A DNA stretch of 35,793 bases from Pedobacter sp. Lineage in GTDB: Bacteria; Bacteroidota; Bacteroidia; Sphingobacteriales; Sphingobacteriaceae. Positions 1 to 8,604 of the stretch are shown piece by piece. Location: NCBI GenBank assembly GCA_004210715.1, contig SEDB01000052.1:1-35793 (forward strand), in the 5' to 3' direction. A model generated the notes under the pieces. That model was not told the DNA's origin, did not search any database, and worked only from the letters and a program-made list of their open reading frames with translations. Each line of letters begins with the position of its first letter. Positions within the stretch are counted from its first letter, which is position 1. The position numbers were made by a program, and so were the translations under genes.

Positions 1-359
1 TCATTAATAATTACTACCGGTGATAAAACACCATCTGCTTTAATGTAAAATCTACCCGAGCCTTTAAAGCCTGAAAAATTTATTCTTGCTGTTTGTTTGA
101 AAGGGCCATAAGTTCCGAAAGATTTAATATTAAGAGATGCATATACAACCTTTTTAGTTTGCGCTTCTATAATTTCAAACAGCACCGGCACCTGACCTGA
201 TTTGCTCACCCAGATTGCAACCTTTGTTCCGTTTATTGGATAACCCAATAAATTTATTCGAATCCAGTTTTGCTCATTTTCTTTTTTTTCATTCGCGGAA
301 CCTGCGAATGAGAAAGTAAATAAAATATAGCAGGAAAGATTAAGTATTCTTTTTAGCAT
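1..359 (-). CDS. Secreted glycoside hydrolase, GH9-type N-terminal domain (partial, runs off window)
   Basis: Not in the ORF track because it runs off the left edge. Reading the reverse strand from the ATG at 359 gives an open frame of 119 codons with no stop. It begins with a signal peptide (MLKRILNLSCYILFTFSFAG) followed by a segment of the form WIRINLLGYPINGTKVAIW and later FSGFKGSGRFYIKADG. That pattern matches the immunoglobulin-like N-terminal domain of family 9 cellulases (CelD_N type), which precedes the catalytic barrel. The catalytic domain would lie outside the window, so substrate and activity cannot be judged. The gene diverges from the TetR gene. The domain call is by recognition; enzyme function is inferred. 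Confidence 0.7.
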   Translation of the reverse strand, partial: MLKRILNLSCYILFTFSFAGSANEKKENEQNWIRINLLGYPINGTKVAIWVSKSGQVPVLFEIIEAQTKKVVYASLNIKSFGTYGPFKQTARINFSGFKGSGRFYIKADGVLSPVVIIN

Positions 360-427
360 GATTTTGAGGTTATTGGATTAATAAATTTAAGCTTTTATCA
401 AGATAATGTAAAAGAAGCTAAAATACA

Positions 428-460
428 TTTGGAAATTAATCAAACGATTGATTAATTTTG
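428..460 (+). promoter_or_regulatory. Bacteroidota-type promoter of the efflux operon
   Basis: TTTG at 428-431 and TAATTTTG at 453-460 fit the -33 TTTG / -7 TAnnTTTG consensus of the Bacteroidota primary sigma factor, with a 21-nt spacer. Transcription would begin a few bases after 460, just before the ATG at 473, so the leader is very short. This argues against the upstream TTG start used in the ORF track. Confidence 0.7.
433..458 (+). promoter_or_regulatory. Palindromic operator, probable TetR autoregulatory site
   Basis: Two perfect 11-bp arms, AAATTAATCAA and TTGATTAATTT, are separated by 4 bp (ACGA), giving a 26-bp site. It fills the spacer between the -33 and -7 boxes and overlaps the -7 box. 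Binding here by a TetR dimer would block RNA polymerase. Placement directly before the TetR gene suggests autoregulation and control of the whole efflux operon. Confidence 0.75.
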
Positions 461-472
461 TGCCATCAAAAG

Positions 473-1099
473 ATGAAGACAGAAAAAGTAGATAAAAAAC
501 AAGCCATTCTGGATGCAGCTGAAAAACTGTTTTGTGAAACAGGATATGAGGGAACTTCAACCAGGCAGATTTCAAAGGAATCTGGAGCAAACATGGCGAT
601 GATCAATTATTATTTCGGTTCGAAAGAAGGTGTTTTTATTGAGATTATGAATAACCGCATTGCCGGATTCGCTTCTCAGTTAAAAATCATCAATGAGGAT
701 AAAATCTCTTCGATGGAAAAGTTGCACAAAGTAATTGAAGGTTATGCCAATAGAATATTCTCGAATATTGCATTTCACAAAATGATGCATCGGGAGCTTT
801 CGCTAACGCAACGGCCTGAAATGTACGATAAGATTAAAAATGCAATGAACCAGAATATGGCGATTTTGGATAGAATTATCATTGATGGGATTGAAGACGG
901 CAGTTTTAACAATGTAGATGTAAGAATGGTGATTTCAACCATTATGGGTACACTAACCAACGTTGTGATTGCACCACACAAAATTTCTCAGGGAGAGGTT
1001 ATTGATTTAAGCAACCCGAAGGATAACAAACTTATTAAAGAGCGAGCCATCGCTCATTTACAAAACCTTGTAACAGTTTATTTAACAACAAAAAAATGA
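473..1099 (+). CDS. TetR/AcrR family transcriptional regulator
   Basis: 208 aa from the ATG at 473; the ORF track starts at a TTG at 458, which lies inside the -7 box and is unlikely. An N-terminal TetR helix-turn-helix is clear: AILDAAEKLFCETGYEGTST, then RQISKESGANMAMINYYFGS, with the usual YYxFGSKE recognition-helix end. The remainder is a helical ligand-binding and dimerisation domain without a recognisable ligand motif. Its TGA overlaps the ATG of the TolC-like gene (ATGA), so it is translationally coupled to the efflux genes. It probably represses this operon through the palindrome at 433-458 and is released by a pump substrate; the ligand cannot be read from sequence. Confidence 0.93.
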   Translation: MKTEKVDKKQAILDAAEKLFCETGYEGTSTRQISKESGANMAMINYYFGSKEGVFIEIMNNRIAGFASQLKIINEDKISSMEKLHKVIEGYANRIFSNIAFHKMMHRELSLTQRPEMYDKIKNAMNQNMAILDRIIIDGIEDGSFNNVDVRMVISTIMGTLTNVVIAPHKISQGEVIDLSNPKDNKLIKERAIAHLQNLVTVYLTTKK

Positions 1100-2415
1100 T
1101 ACCCAAATCAATTAGATTAATGCTTGTGGCATCATTAGTTCCGGCGGCTTTATTTGCACAAAGTACAAAGGAATTAAGTATGAATCAGGCTATTGAACTT
1201 GGCATAGCCAATAGTAAAAACTTAAAACTTTCTCAAAATAAGATAGATCAGGCGGTTGCCCAGCTTGAAGTGGTAAAGGACAATGTTCTCCCAACGGCAA
1301 ATGCAAGCTTTATGTACAACCATGCCGAAATACCAACTACTACATTTACTTTGCCTGGCGGAGGCTCTTCTTTGCAATTGCCTAAAAGAGCAGATGCTTT
1401 TGTAGGTACAGCAGCCGTTCAGGAATTGGTTTATGGTGGCGGAAAATTGAAATACGCAAAAGAATCAACCAAATTATTAGCCGACGTTGCTCGTTTGGAC
1501 GCAGATAAAAGTAAAGAGGAAATTACTTATGCTGTGATCAATACTTATTACGCTTTATACAAAATTGAACAAAGTAAAAAAGTAGTAGGCCAGAATTTAG
1601 AATCAATTGCGGCGCAAATTAAGCAGGCGCAACGTTTCTTCGAACAAGGTATTGTTACTAAAAACGATGTTTTACGTTTCCAATTGCAACAAGCAAATGT
1701 TACGCTTACACAACTGGATATTGAAAGCAATCGTAAGGTGATTAACTACAACCTTGATATCCTTTTGGGATTACCGGAAGATACTGAAGTTAAAATTGTT
1801 GATCCAAGCATTGGTCAAAAAAGCGCAAGCTCCTTAAATGATTATATCGGTTTAGCAATGGCAAATCGCCAGGAGCTAAAACAACTTGATGTGCAAAACA
1901 AAGTTGCTGATTATAATATCAAAACAATAAAAGCCAATACTTTACCAACAGTTGGGGTAGGTGCAAACTTATACTACATTAACCCAAGTGGTAATTTTAT
2001 TCCTCCGGCAAATCAATATTTAATGCCAATCACATTGGGCGCCACGGTAAGCTGGAATATTGGCAGCCTTTGGAGCAATAGAAATAAAGTTCATGAAGCT
2101 AAAATTCAGCAAAGTGAAATCTCCATTCAAAAAGATATTTTATCTGATAACGTAAAAACAGATATCAACAAAAATTATCAAAATTATCAGGTTGCCGTGA
2201 ACAAAATTCAGGTTTTGGAAACCTCGATTGCACAAGCAACTGAAAATGATAAGTTACTGGCATCGAAGTATAAAAACAATGTAGCTTCTGTTACCGATAG
2301 AATTGACGCAGAAACCTTACTATACCAAGCAAAAATAAACTTAGAAATAGCTAAAGCTGACGCGGGTTTGGCTTACTATACATTATTAAAATCAACAGGA
2401 AAAATAACGCAATAA
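1096..2415 (+). CDS. TolC-like outer-membrane efflux protein
   Basis: 439 aa with a signal peptide (MIPKSIRLMLVASLVPAALFAQ) and the duplicated organisation of the outer membrane efflux protein (OEP) family: two long helical hairpins, roughly residues 25-220 and 240-435, each with beta segments. The start ELSMNQAIELGIANSKNLKL and the motif RFFEQGIVTKNDVLRFQLQQ are typical of the family. It would form the trimeric exit duct through the outer membrane for the HlyD/EmrB pair encoded next. It overlaps the TetR gene by 4 bp and is followed 8 bp later by the adaptor gene, so it sits in one operon. Confidence 0.93.
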   Translation: MIPKSIRLMLVASLVPAALFAQSTKELSMNQAIELGIANSKNLKLSQNKIDQAVAQLEVVKDNVLPTANASFMYNHAEIPTTTFTLPGGGSSLQLPKRADAFVGTAAVQELVYGGGKLKYAKESTKLLADVARLDADKSKEEITYAVINTYYALYKIEQSKKVVGQNLESIAAQIKQAQRFFEQGIVTKNDVLRFQLQQANVTLTQLDIESNRKVINYNLDILLGLPEDTEVKIVDPSIGQKSASSLNDYIGLAMANRQELKQLDVQNKVADYNIKTIKANTLPTVGVGANLYYINPSGNFIPPANQYLMPITLGATVSWNIGSLWSNRNKVHEAKIQQSEISIQKDILSDNVKTDINKNYQNYQVAVNKIQVLETSIAQATENDKLLASKYKNNVASVTDRIDAETLLYQAKINLEIAKADAGLAYYTLLKSTGKITQ

Positions 2416-2423
2416 ATACAGCA

Positions 2424-3331
2424 ATGACAACTGAAAATAAAAAGAAGAGCAAAGTAGTACCCATCATTTTAGGTGTTTTACTAATAATTGGTATCGTTTT
2501 CGGTACAAAATTAAATTAGAGCAAACTCAGGCTGGCCAAAAAGGTGCTAATGCAGGTGTAGGTGTGGCACAATCGCAAATTGTAGCAACACAAGCAAATA
2601 CCAGTACTGCAAAAGCAAATGTAGAATCTGCAAGAGCTAATGTACAGGCTGCAAATGTTAAAGTGAATTTAGCGCAGAAGGATTATGCTCGTTATGCTAA
2701 TCTGGTAAAAGATGGTTCGATTACACAACAGGCTTTCGACCAGTCAAAAGCAAATAAAGAATCTGCAGAAGCAGCAAGGCAGTCTGCACAGGCAGCATTT
2801 CAGGCAGCACAAGACCAATACAATGCTGCGGTTAAACAAGTCGGTACTACACAATCACAATTGGCTGTGAGCAGTAATGTAATTAGCCAACGCCAAAGCG
2901 ATATCGATTTTGCTAAACTTCAATTATCATATACTGATATTAAAGCGCCAGCTACAGGTATTGTTTCTAAAAAGAATGTTCAGAAAGGGCAGTTGGTTCA
3001 AGCGGGGCAATCTTTATTCTCTGTAGTTAATGATGGAAGCATTTATGTAACCGCAAACTTTAAAGAAACTCAACTAGAGAAAATCAAACCAGGTTCGAAA
3101 GTAGAGATTGAGGTTGATGCTTATCCGGAAGAAAAAATTCAGGGAGAGGTTTACAACTTTGCTCCAATTACGGGTGCAAAAGGATCTTTATTGCCTCCAG
3201 ATAATGCTACAGGTAACTTCGTGAAAGTTGTTCAACGTATCCCGGTAAAAATTAAAATTCATCCATCAAAAGAAATGTTAGCTAAACTACGTCCAGGAAT
3301 GAGCGTTAAAGCTTCGGTTTCTACTAACTAA
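2424..3331 (+). pseudogene. HlyD/EmrA-type membrane fusion protein, broken by an internal out-of-frame loss
   Basis: The ATG at 2424 opens a typical adaptor start: a short cytoplasmic Lys-rich stretch and one membrane helix (VVPIILGVLLIIGIVFGT), then TAG at 2517-2519 after 31 codons. Just beyond, in another frame, the sequence reads IKLEQTQAGQKG and continues as a normal EmrA-like protein: coiled-coil hairpin, LQLSYTDIKAPATGIVSKKN (second lipoyl half), and beta-barrel to 3331. Missing is the conserved block between the membrane helix and the coiled coil, including the first lipoyl half (VDG...V.G.V...V.DNQ.VKKG in relatives), probably about 55-60 residues. The frame change requires a loss of 3n+1 bases. 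The ORF track's GTG start at 2564 is a remnant. As written the pump lacks a working adaptor; an assembly fault near 2510 is a strong alternative. Confidence 0.85.
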
Positions 3332-3338
3332 AATAAAA

Positions 3339-4886
3339 ATGGCCGAAGTAGGTTTAAAAAAGTGGATTATTACTTTTACGGTAATCACAGCTTCGTTATT
3401 GGAGCTGATTGATACAACCATCGTAAACGTGGCAATCCCTCAAATACAGGGAAACCTGGGCGCTACCCTGGAGGATATCGCCTGGTTATCTACTGGATAC
3501 GCCGTTGCGAACGTAATCATCCTGCCAATGTCAGGATGGTTGGGAAGTCGTTTCGGGCGTAAAAATTATTTCTTAACCTCCATCATCGTTTTTACACTCG
3601 TTTCATTTTTATGTGGTAATGCCACTTCATTAAACGAACTGATTTTATTCAGGATTTTACAGGGTGTAGCTGGTGGAGGCTTGATTTCAACCGCTCAGGC
3701 AATCTTAATTGAAACCTGGCCGCGTGAAGATGTGGGTATTGCAACCGCTTTATTTGGTTTGGGTGCCGTTGTTGGTCCAACCGTTGGTCCAACTATTGGT
3801 GGCTATATTTTAGAGGTTGCAGATTGGCCATGGATTTTCTATGTGAATATTCCCGTCGGAATCCTCGCCGCCTATTGTACGTACACCTTTATTCGAGAAA
3901 CGCCTAAGGATGGGCAAGGAAAACCTGTAGATTGGTGGGGAATTGCGCTTCTGGCAATCGCTGTAGGTAGTTTGCAAACCGTATTGGAAAAAGGAGAAAG
4001 TGAAGACTGGTTTTCTACTCCATATATTACCGCATTAGCTGTAGTATCTGTTTTTGGATTATTGTTGTTTATCTGGCGGGAAACAGCTACTGATCACCCA
4101 ATCGTAAACCTCCGCATTATGAAGAAGAGAAGTTTCTCCATCGGAATGTTTACTTCCTTTATTTTAGGATTTGGGTTGTACGGTTCGGTTTTCGTTTTCC
4201 CGGTATTTGCACAAAATCTTTTAGGGTTTACGCCTTTACAAACCGGAAAATTGTTTATTGCTGGCGGAATTTGTACCATTGCCATGATGCCTTTTATCGG
4301 TATCATGCTTAAAAAAGGAGTGCCTGCGCAATTTATGGCTACAGGAGGAATGTTTTTATTCTTCGTTTTCTGTTGGATGCTGAGTAACTCAACATTGGCA
4401 TCTGGAACAGGTGATTTCTTCTGGCCTTTGGTTATTAGAGGGTTTGGAATGGCTTTACTTTTCGTTCCGCTCACAACCCTGGCGATGCAGGATTTATCAG
4501 GAGCAGAAATTGGTCAGGGTTCAGGTTTAAATAACATGAGCAGGCAATTAGGAGGATCTTTCGGAATCGCTGCATTAACAACATTAATTCACATACGTTC
4601 AGGTTTCCACAGAAGCAGTTTGCTTACCAATATTAACGAATATAACCCAGCATTTATTCAAAAATTAAATGCACTAACCAGTGGTTTTATGGCTAAAGGT
4701 GCTTCTTTTATCGATGCCAAACTAATGGCCATGAAAGCAATTGAGGGAAGCGTAATCAAACAAACGATGCTGTTAACCTATAGCGATGCTTATTGGGTTG
4801 CGGGATTAATCATGTTGTTTTCTATCCCATTACTATACCTTCAAAAGTTTAAGAAAAATGCAAACATTGTAACCGATGCGCATTAA
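3339..4886 (+). CDS. EmrB/QacA-type DHA2 family MFS drug efflux pump
   Basis: 515 aa, the usual length for the 14-helix DHA2 group. It starts with WIITFTVITASLLELIDTTIVNVAIPQIQ, the helix-1 signature (LDxTIVNVALP) of this family, followed by helix-2/loop GWLGSRFGRKNYF (motif A) and motif C in helix 5 (LFGLGAVVGPTVGPTIGG). Eight bases separate it from the adaptor gene and a hairpin terminator follows. It should use the proton gradient to expel hydrophobic compounds through the adaptor and TolC-like channel. The specific substrate is unknown. Confidence 0.93.
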   Translation: MAEVGLKKWIITFTVITASLLELIDTTIVNVAIPQIQGNLGATLEDIAWLSTGYAVANVIILPMSGWLGSRFGRKNYFLTSIIVFTLVSFLCGNATSLNELILFRILQGVAGGGLISTAQAILIETWPREDVGIATALFGLGAVVGPTVGPTIGGYILEVADWPWIFYVNIPVGILAAYCTYTFIRETPKDGQGKPVDWWGIALLAIAVGSLQTVLEKGESEDWFSTPYITALAVVSVFGLLLFIWRETATDHPIVNLRIMKKRSFSIGMFTSFILGFGLYGSVFVFPVFAQNLLGFTPLQTGKLFIAGGICTIAMMPFIGIMLKKGVPAQFMATGGMFLFFVFCWMLSNSTLASGTGDFFWPLVIRGFGMALLFVPLTTLAMQDLSGAEIGQGSGLNNMSRQLGGSFGIAALTTLIHIRSGFHRSSLLTNINEYNPAFIQKLNALTSGFMAKGASFIDAKLMAMKAIEGSVIKQTMLLTYSDAYWVAGLIMLFSIPLLYLQKFKKNANIVTDAH

Positions 4887-4924
4887 AATTGGCAATGAAT
4901 TAGCCTAAAAGGTATCATAAAACA

Positions 4925-4960
4925 AAAACAGCCGGTGTATTTTATTACATCGGCTGTTTT
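4925..4960 (+). terminator. Rho-independent terminator of the efflux operon
   Basis: Stem AAACAGCCGGTGTA pairs with TACATCGGCTGTTT (one G-T pair) around a short T-rich loop and ends in TTTT. It lies 40 bp after the EmrB stop. Confidence 0.85.
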
Positions 4961-5148
4961 AACCCAAAAAATTAACAATCAATGCAATGCCCTTAAACAT
5001 TGCAAATGTTCTTACTTAGCTAGCTAGTAGCCAAATAAGATTCTAAAATTAAAAATTATTCTATAATTTTCCAAATTGTAAGCCTTAGAATTTTAATACC
5101 TTAAGCATTTTTTGTAGTATTACCATATACAAAACTATTGCTTAAGCT

Positions 5149-7734
5149 ATGCCTAAACTTCGTTTAACAACTCAACGAGAATCTATTTTTAACAATGAGG
5201 TTATCTCAAAATTCGAGCTCTTCAACAGTCTTTTCTTAACCCTTCCTTTTTATAAAATTAAAGATACCGGAACATTGTTGCCGCTATTCTTTAAAAGTTG
5301 TGAGGATGGAATTGCAAACGGACAAAAGCCTGCTCAAATTATTGAAGAGTTTTTTGCCAAGTTTACAAGCTATACAGACAGGAAAGATATTACCGATTTA
5401 CTATTCCGTTTCATTCAATATATAGAGCGCCAAGTTGTGCTTTTTGATGCGGTTGAAGATGCGTCTTTTACCAAGTTAAATACTACAGATGAGCAAAGTA
5501 CGCTTGCTTTCATCCTGAAAAAAAATGCTGACAATAAACCAATGCTCGCCAAAATAGAAAAGCTAATTGATGAGCTTTCTCTTCGCTTGGTTTTAACAGC
5601 ACACCCTACACAGTTTTATCCTGGCAATGTTTTAGCAATCATTACTGATTTAACCAAAGCGATCAGAGACAATGATATCACATCAATGAACTCATTGTTG
5701 CAGCAGTTGGGTAAAACACCTTTCTTTAATAAAAAATCTCCAACACCTGTTGATGAAGCTTTGAACCTTGCCTGGTTTTTAGAGAACACCTTCTATTTCG
5801 CTGCGGCAAATATTCAAGAAGAAATAGACCAAAACCTTGATGAATATAATCTTGAAACGAAGAAGATTCTAGAGCTCGGCTTCTGGCCAGGTGGTGATCG
5901 GGATGGGAATCCAAATATCCATGCAGAAACTACTTTAGAAGTTTCGAAAATGTTGCGCCAAATCTTATTCCGTTGTTACTATCGCGATTTTAGGGTAATT
6001 AAACGCCGCATTACTTTTAGAGGTGTGGAAGAAAATATCACCCACCTGCATGATGTACTTTATAAAAATGCTTTCGATCAATCTTGTGAACTTCATGATA
6101 TTTCTGATGAACTGAGAGAAAATCTTAATCAGATTAAAGAAACATTATTGAAGGAACACGATGGCTTATTTGTGGATTTAGTAAACGATTTAATTCGTAA
6201 AGTTGACTTATATGGCAATTATTTTGCTTCTTTAGACATTCGCCAGGATAGCCGTGTGCTCCGAAGCGTACATGCTTATTGTCGCCAGAACAAGCCAATT
6301 TCTTCTTTATATCCAGAAGATTATGATAAACTATCTGAAGCTGAAAAGCTGAAATTGATTTCCTTTAAAGAAGCAAAGCCTATTTATGTAACAGAAGCTG
6401 ATGCTTTGATTGATGATACGATCCAGACGATTAAAGAAATTAAAGGCATTCAGAAACGCAATGGTGAAAAAGCTTGCCATCGCTTTATTATTAGTAATTG
6501 CCAGCAAGCGAGCGATATTTTGCAGCTTATAGAACTTTTCTTGTGGAATGGTTGGAGCAAGGAAACTTTAACCATTGATTTTGTTCCGCTTTTTGAAACT
6601 GTTAATGATTTAAAAGGTGCTGGGGCAATTATGGATACGCTATACAGCAATCCGTTTTACAAAGCGCATTTGGCCAGTCGTGGCAATAAACAGGATATTA
6701 TGCTTGGTTATTCAGACAGTACCAAAGACGGTGGATATTTAATGGCGAACTGGTCTATCTTCAACGGTAAAACCACCCTTTCGGAGGTTTCTAAAAAGCA
6801 TAATATTCAATTGGCATTTTTCGATGGCCGTGGTGGACCACCGTCTCGTGGTGGCGGTAAAACACATCGTTTTTATGCATCAATGGGTAAAGAAATTGCT
6901 AACAAAAACATTCAGTTAACTGTACAAGGCCAAACGATTAGCTCACAGTATGGCTCGGTAGAAAGTGCCGAATTTAACATTGAACAATTGATTAATGCCG
7001 GTATTTCATCAGGATTAAAGGAAAAACACAATGTTTTGTTAGATCCGGAAAATAAAGCATTACTCGATGCGATGGCCGAGGATGGTTATAAAGCTTTCGT
7101 TGATTTACGCGAGCATCCACTTTTTGTAAGTTATCTGGAAAAACTTTCTCCACTAAAACTATTATCTCAGGCGAATATCAGCAGTCGCCCGGTGAAGCGA
7201 AATGGTGGTGGCAAAATGAAACTAGAGGATTTGAGGGCTATCAGTTTCGTAACTGCCTGGAGTATGTTGAAACAAAATGTTCCTGGTTTTTATGGAATGG
7301 GAACCGCTATGAAAAATCAAGAGAAAGCAGGTAACTGGGCTAAAGTGGTTAAGGTTTACGAAGATTCTGATTATCTAAAAACGATAGTTGATAACTGCAT
7401 GATGAGTATGAGCAAATCAGATTTTGTGATTACGGCTCATTTGGCTAACGATAAAGAGTTTGGTGCATTCTGGACTCAACTTCACGATGAGTTCGAATTA
7501 ACGAAGCAGATGCTTTTAAAACTGTCAGGACAAGAAACTTTGATGGCGAATTATCCTGTAGATAAAAAATCCATCGCTACCCGCGAAAAAATTATTTTAC
7601 CATTGGTTTTAATTCAGCATTTCGCTCTAGAAAAATTGCAGCATGATCAAAATGAAAAAGACCAAACCGCTTTAGAAAAATTGGCGGTTAGAACGGTATT
7701 TGGTATTGTGAATGCTGGTAGAAACTTGGCGTAG
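5149..7734 (+). CDS. ppc: Phosphoenolpyruvate carboxylase
   Basis: 861 aa, close to family length (about 850-950). It carboxylates PEP with bicarbonate to oxaloacetate, refilling the TCA cycle. Family motifs appear in order: VLTAHPTQFYPGN (catalytic His loop), FWPGGDRDGNPN (PEP-binding), GYSDSTKDGGYLMANW, FFDGRGGPPSRGGGKTH (mobile loop; canonical FHGRGGxxxRGGGP) and ISSRPVKR near the C terminus. The end reads GIVNAGRNLA rather than the classical QNTG, so the C-terminal carboxylate environment differs. It is a monocistronic gene between two terminators. The family call is firm. Allosteric behaviour cannot be judged. Confidence 0.95.
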   Translation: MPKLRLTTQRESIFNNEVISKFELFNSLFLTLPFYKIKDTGTLLPLFFKSCEDGIANGQKPAQIIEEFFAKFTSYTDRKDITDLLFRFIQYIERQVVLFDAVEDASFTKLNTTDEQSTLAFILKKNADNKPMLAKIEKLIDELSLRLVLTAHPTQFYPGNVLAIITDLTKAIRDNDITSMNSLLQQLGKTPFFNKKSPTPVDEALNLAWFLENTFYFAAANIQEEIDQNLDEYNLETKKILELGFWPGGDRDGNPNIHAETTLEVSKMLRQILFRCYYRDFRVIKRRITFRGVEENITHLHDVLYKNAFDQSCELHDISDELRENLNQIKETLLKEHDGLFVDLVNDLIRKVDLYGNYFASLDIRQDSRVLRSVHAYCRQNKPISSLYPEDYDKLSEAEKLKLISFKEAKPIYVTEADALIDDTIQTIKEIKGIQKRNGEKACHRFIISNCQQASDILQLIELFLWNGWSKETLTIDFVPLFETVNDLKGAGAIMDTLYSNPFYKAHLASRGNKQDIMLGYSDSTKDGGYLMANWSIFNGKTTLSEVSKKHNIQLAFFDGRGGPPSRGGGKTHRFYASMGKEIANKNIQLTVQGQTISSQYGSVESAEFNIEQLINAGISSGLKEKHNVLLDPENKALLDAMAEDGYKAFVDLREHPLFVSYLEKLSPLKLLSQANISSRPVKRNGGGKMKLEDLRAISFVTAWSMLKQNVPGFYGMGTAMKNQEKAGNWAKVVKVYEDSDYLKTIVDNCMMSMSKSDFVITAHLANDKEFGAFWTQLHDEFELTKQMLLKLSGQETLMANYPVDKKSIATREKIILPLVLIQHFALEKLQHDQNEKDQTALEKLAVRTVFGIVNAGRNLA

Positions 7735-7793
7735 GTATAGATAGTCCAATTTACCATAAAAGATATTTAAGGAATATAAGTTTTTTGATTACT

Positions 7794-7822
7794 AAGGTCT
7801 GTGTCTCCACAGGCCTTTTTTT
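7794..7822 (+). terminator. Rho-independent terminator after ppc
   Basis: AAGGTCTGTG and CACAGGCCTT pair (one G-T pair) around TCTC, followed by a run of seven T. It sits 60 bp after the ppc stop. Confidence 0.85.
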
Positions 7823-7835
7823 GGGTCTTAGCACG

Positions 7836-7874
7836 AACGGTCGTCATTTCGAGTGCCTCGCAATGACATGGTGG
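7836..7874. repeat. Dispersed repeat with GAACGGTCGTCAT border
   Basis: CGAACGGTCGTCATTTCGAG is followed by CTCGCAATGAC, which pairs imperfectly with GTCATTTCGAG. The GAACGGTCGTCAT border recurs near 21700 (reverse) and 25812, and as CGGTCGTCAT at 24826. Confidence 0.6.
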
Positions 7875-7922
7875 CTATTTGCTTTGCCAAGCCCAGCAGT
7901 CTTCTGAGACCTTTTTTGCATC

Positions 7923-8051
7923 TGTCATTCTGAGGAACGAAGAATCTGGAAATGATGAGCAGTGTTTTTGTGTATCCATAACTTCCCTTCAGTGGGTTAG
8001 TGTTGGTTAGTCCGCATCGCTTTCAGATTCTTCACTGCGTTCAGAATGACA
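7923..8051. repeat. Long inverted-repeat element (TGTCATTCTGAG family)
   Basis: The left arm TGTCATTCTGAGGAACGAAG continues AATCTG; the right arm CAGATTCTTCACTGCGTTC continues AGAATGACA. The arms are imperfect reverse complements about 26-28 bp long around roughly 75 bp. Similar elements are widespread in Bacteroidota genomes. With the border repeat at 7836-7874, it accounts for most of the 425-bp gap between ppc and the next gene. Confidence 0.7.
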
Positions 8052-8095
8052 GCAACTTGAACGGTTGTAATTGCAAGGCATGAGACAATTCCTAA

Positions 8096-8130
8096 AAAAC
8101 AAAAACCCCTTTGCATTTCTGCAAAGGGGT
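8096..8130 (-). terminator. Rho-independent terminator of the peroxiredoxin-thioredoxin operon
   Basis: A perfect 10-bp stem, CCCCTTTGCA / TGCAAAGGGG with loop TTTC, reads into TTTTTGTTTTT on the reverse strand. It lies 30 bp after the small gene at 8160. Confidence 0.9.
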
Positions 8131-8159
8131 TATATTTTAAAGAGCCTGATTAAAGAAAA

Positions 8160-8282
8160 TTATCTATCAATCGAACCCATTACTTTTTGACCAAAAGCGT
8201 TAAGCGCATCTTTTTCTAAAGTTGTCTCCAGTTGAGCAGGAGTGGTATTTTGAAATAATTGTCTTATAACCGGAATCTTCAT
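8160..8282 (-). CDS. Small DUF6952-like protein, probably missing its middle
   Basis: Too short for the ORF track. The reverse frame from ATG at 8282 encodes 40 aa: MKIPVIRQLFQNTTPAQLE, then TTLEKDALNAFGQKVMGSI, then DR. It shares a base with the thioredoxin stop (TAATG), so it is clearly in the operon. The start resembles the DUF6952 family found beside thioredoxin/peroxiredoxin genes in Bacteroidota, but those proteins are about 80 aa, with an ENLxE..DEELDVIGEL core that is absent here. The end also looks like a genuine family C terminus, which suggests an in-frame loss of about 40 residues near 8210-8217. Function is unknown. Confidence 0.6.
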   Translation of the reverse strand: MKIPVIRQLFQNTTPAQLETTLEKDALNAFGQKVMGSIDR

Positions 8283-8590
8283 TACTTTATTTTGTTAAAA
8301 AGTTCAATTAAACCTTCCGCTTTGTTGGTTTGAACCTGGTCTACCAAATTACCACCTTCAAAAGCTGCGAAAGTTGGTAAATTATCAACGTTTGCAAATT
8401 TGCGTGAGTTTGGAAGTTTCTCGGCATCAACAATTAGGAAAGCTACATCCTCATTTTCAGCAGCTAGTTTTTTAAACTTCGGTTTCATGATTCTGCAGTT
8501 ACCGCACCAGGATGCAGCATACTGAACCATAACTTTCGAGTTATCAGCTAAATACTGTTGAAGATTATCTTCTGTTAATTCTAAAAACAT
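8282..8590 (-). CDS. Thioredoxin family protein (CGNC active site)
   Basis: 102 aa, a single thioredoxin fold of normal length. The active site is SWCGNCRIMKPKF with Cys29 and Cys32; the usual proline between the cysteines' glycine and second Cys is replaced by Asn (CGNC), which normally shifts redox potential. The cis-Pro segment is VDNLPTFAAF. There is no signal peptide, so it is cytoplasmic. It lies 14 bp downstream of the 2-Cys peroxiredoxin, and the natural reading is that it recycles that enzyme. It overlaps the small gene that follows by one base. Confidence 0.9.
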   Translation of the reverse strand: MFLELTEDNLQQYLADNSKVMVQYAASWCGNCRIMKPKFKKLAAENEDVAFLIVDAEKLPNSRKFANVDNLPTFAAFEGGNLVDQVQTNKAEGLIELFNKIK

Positions 8591-8604
8591 GATGTTTTAT
8601 TTAA

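Noticed and set aside
458-472. TTG start giving a 213-aa TetR protein
   Set aside because: The codon lies within the -7 box and operator; the ATG at 473 fits the promoter and the family start.
4094-4474. 126-aa reverse ORF inside the EmrB gene
   Set aside because: It is a shadow of a strongly conserved membrane protein gene and shows no family features.
7836-8051. Possible CRISPR or phage attachment site from clustered repeats
   Set aside because: There are no regularly spaced identical repeats with unique spacers, and no cas or integrase gene in the window.
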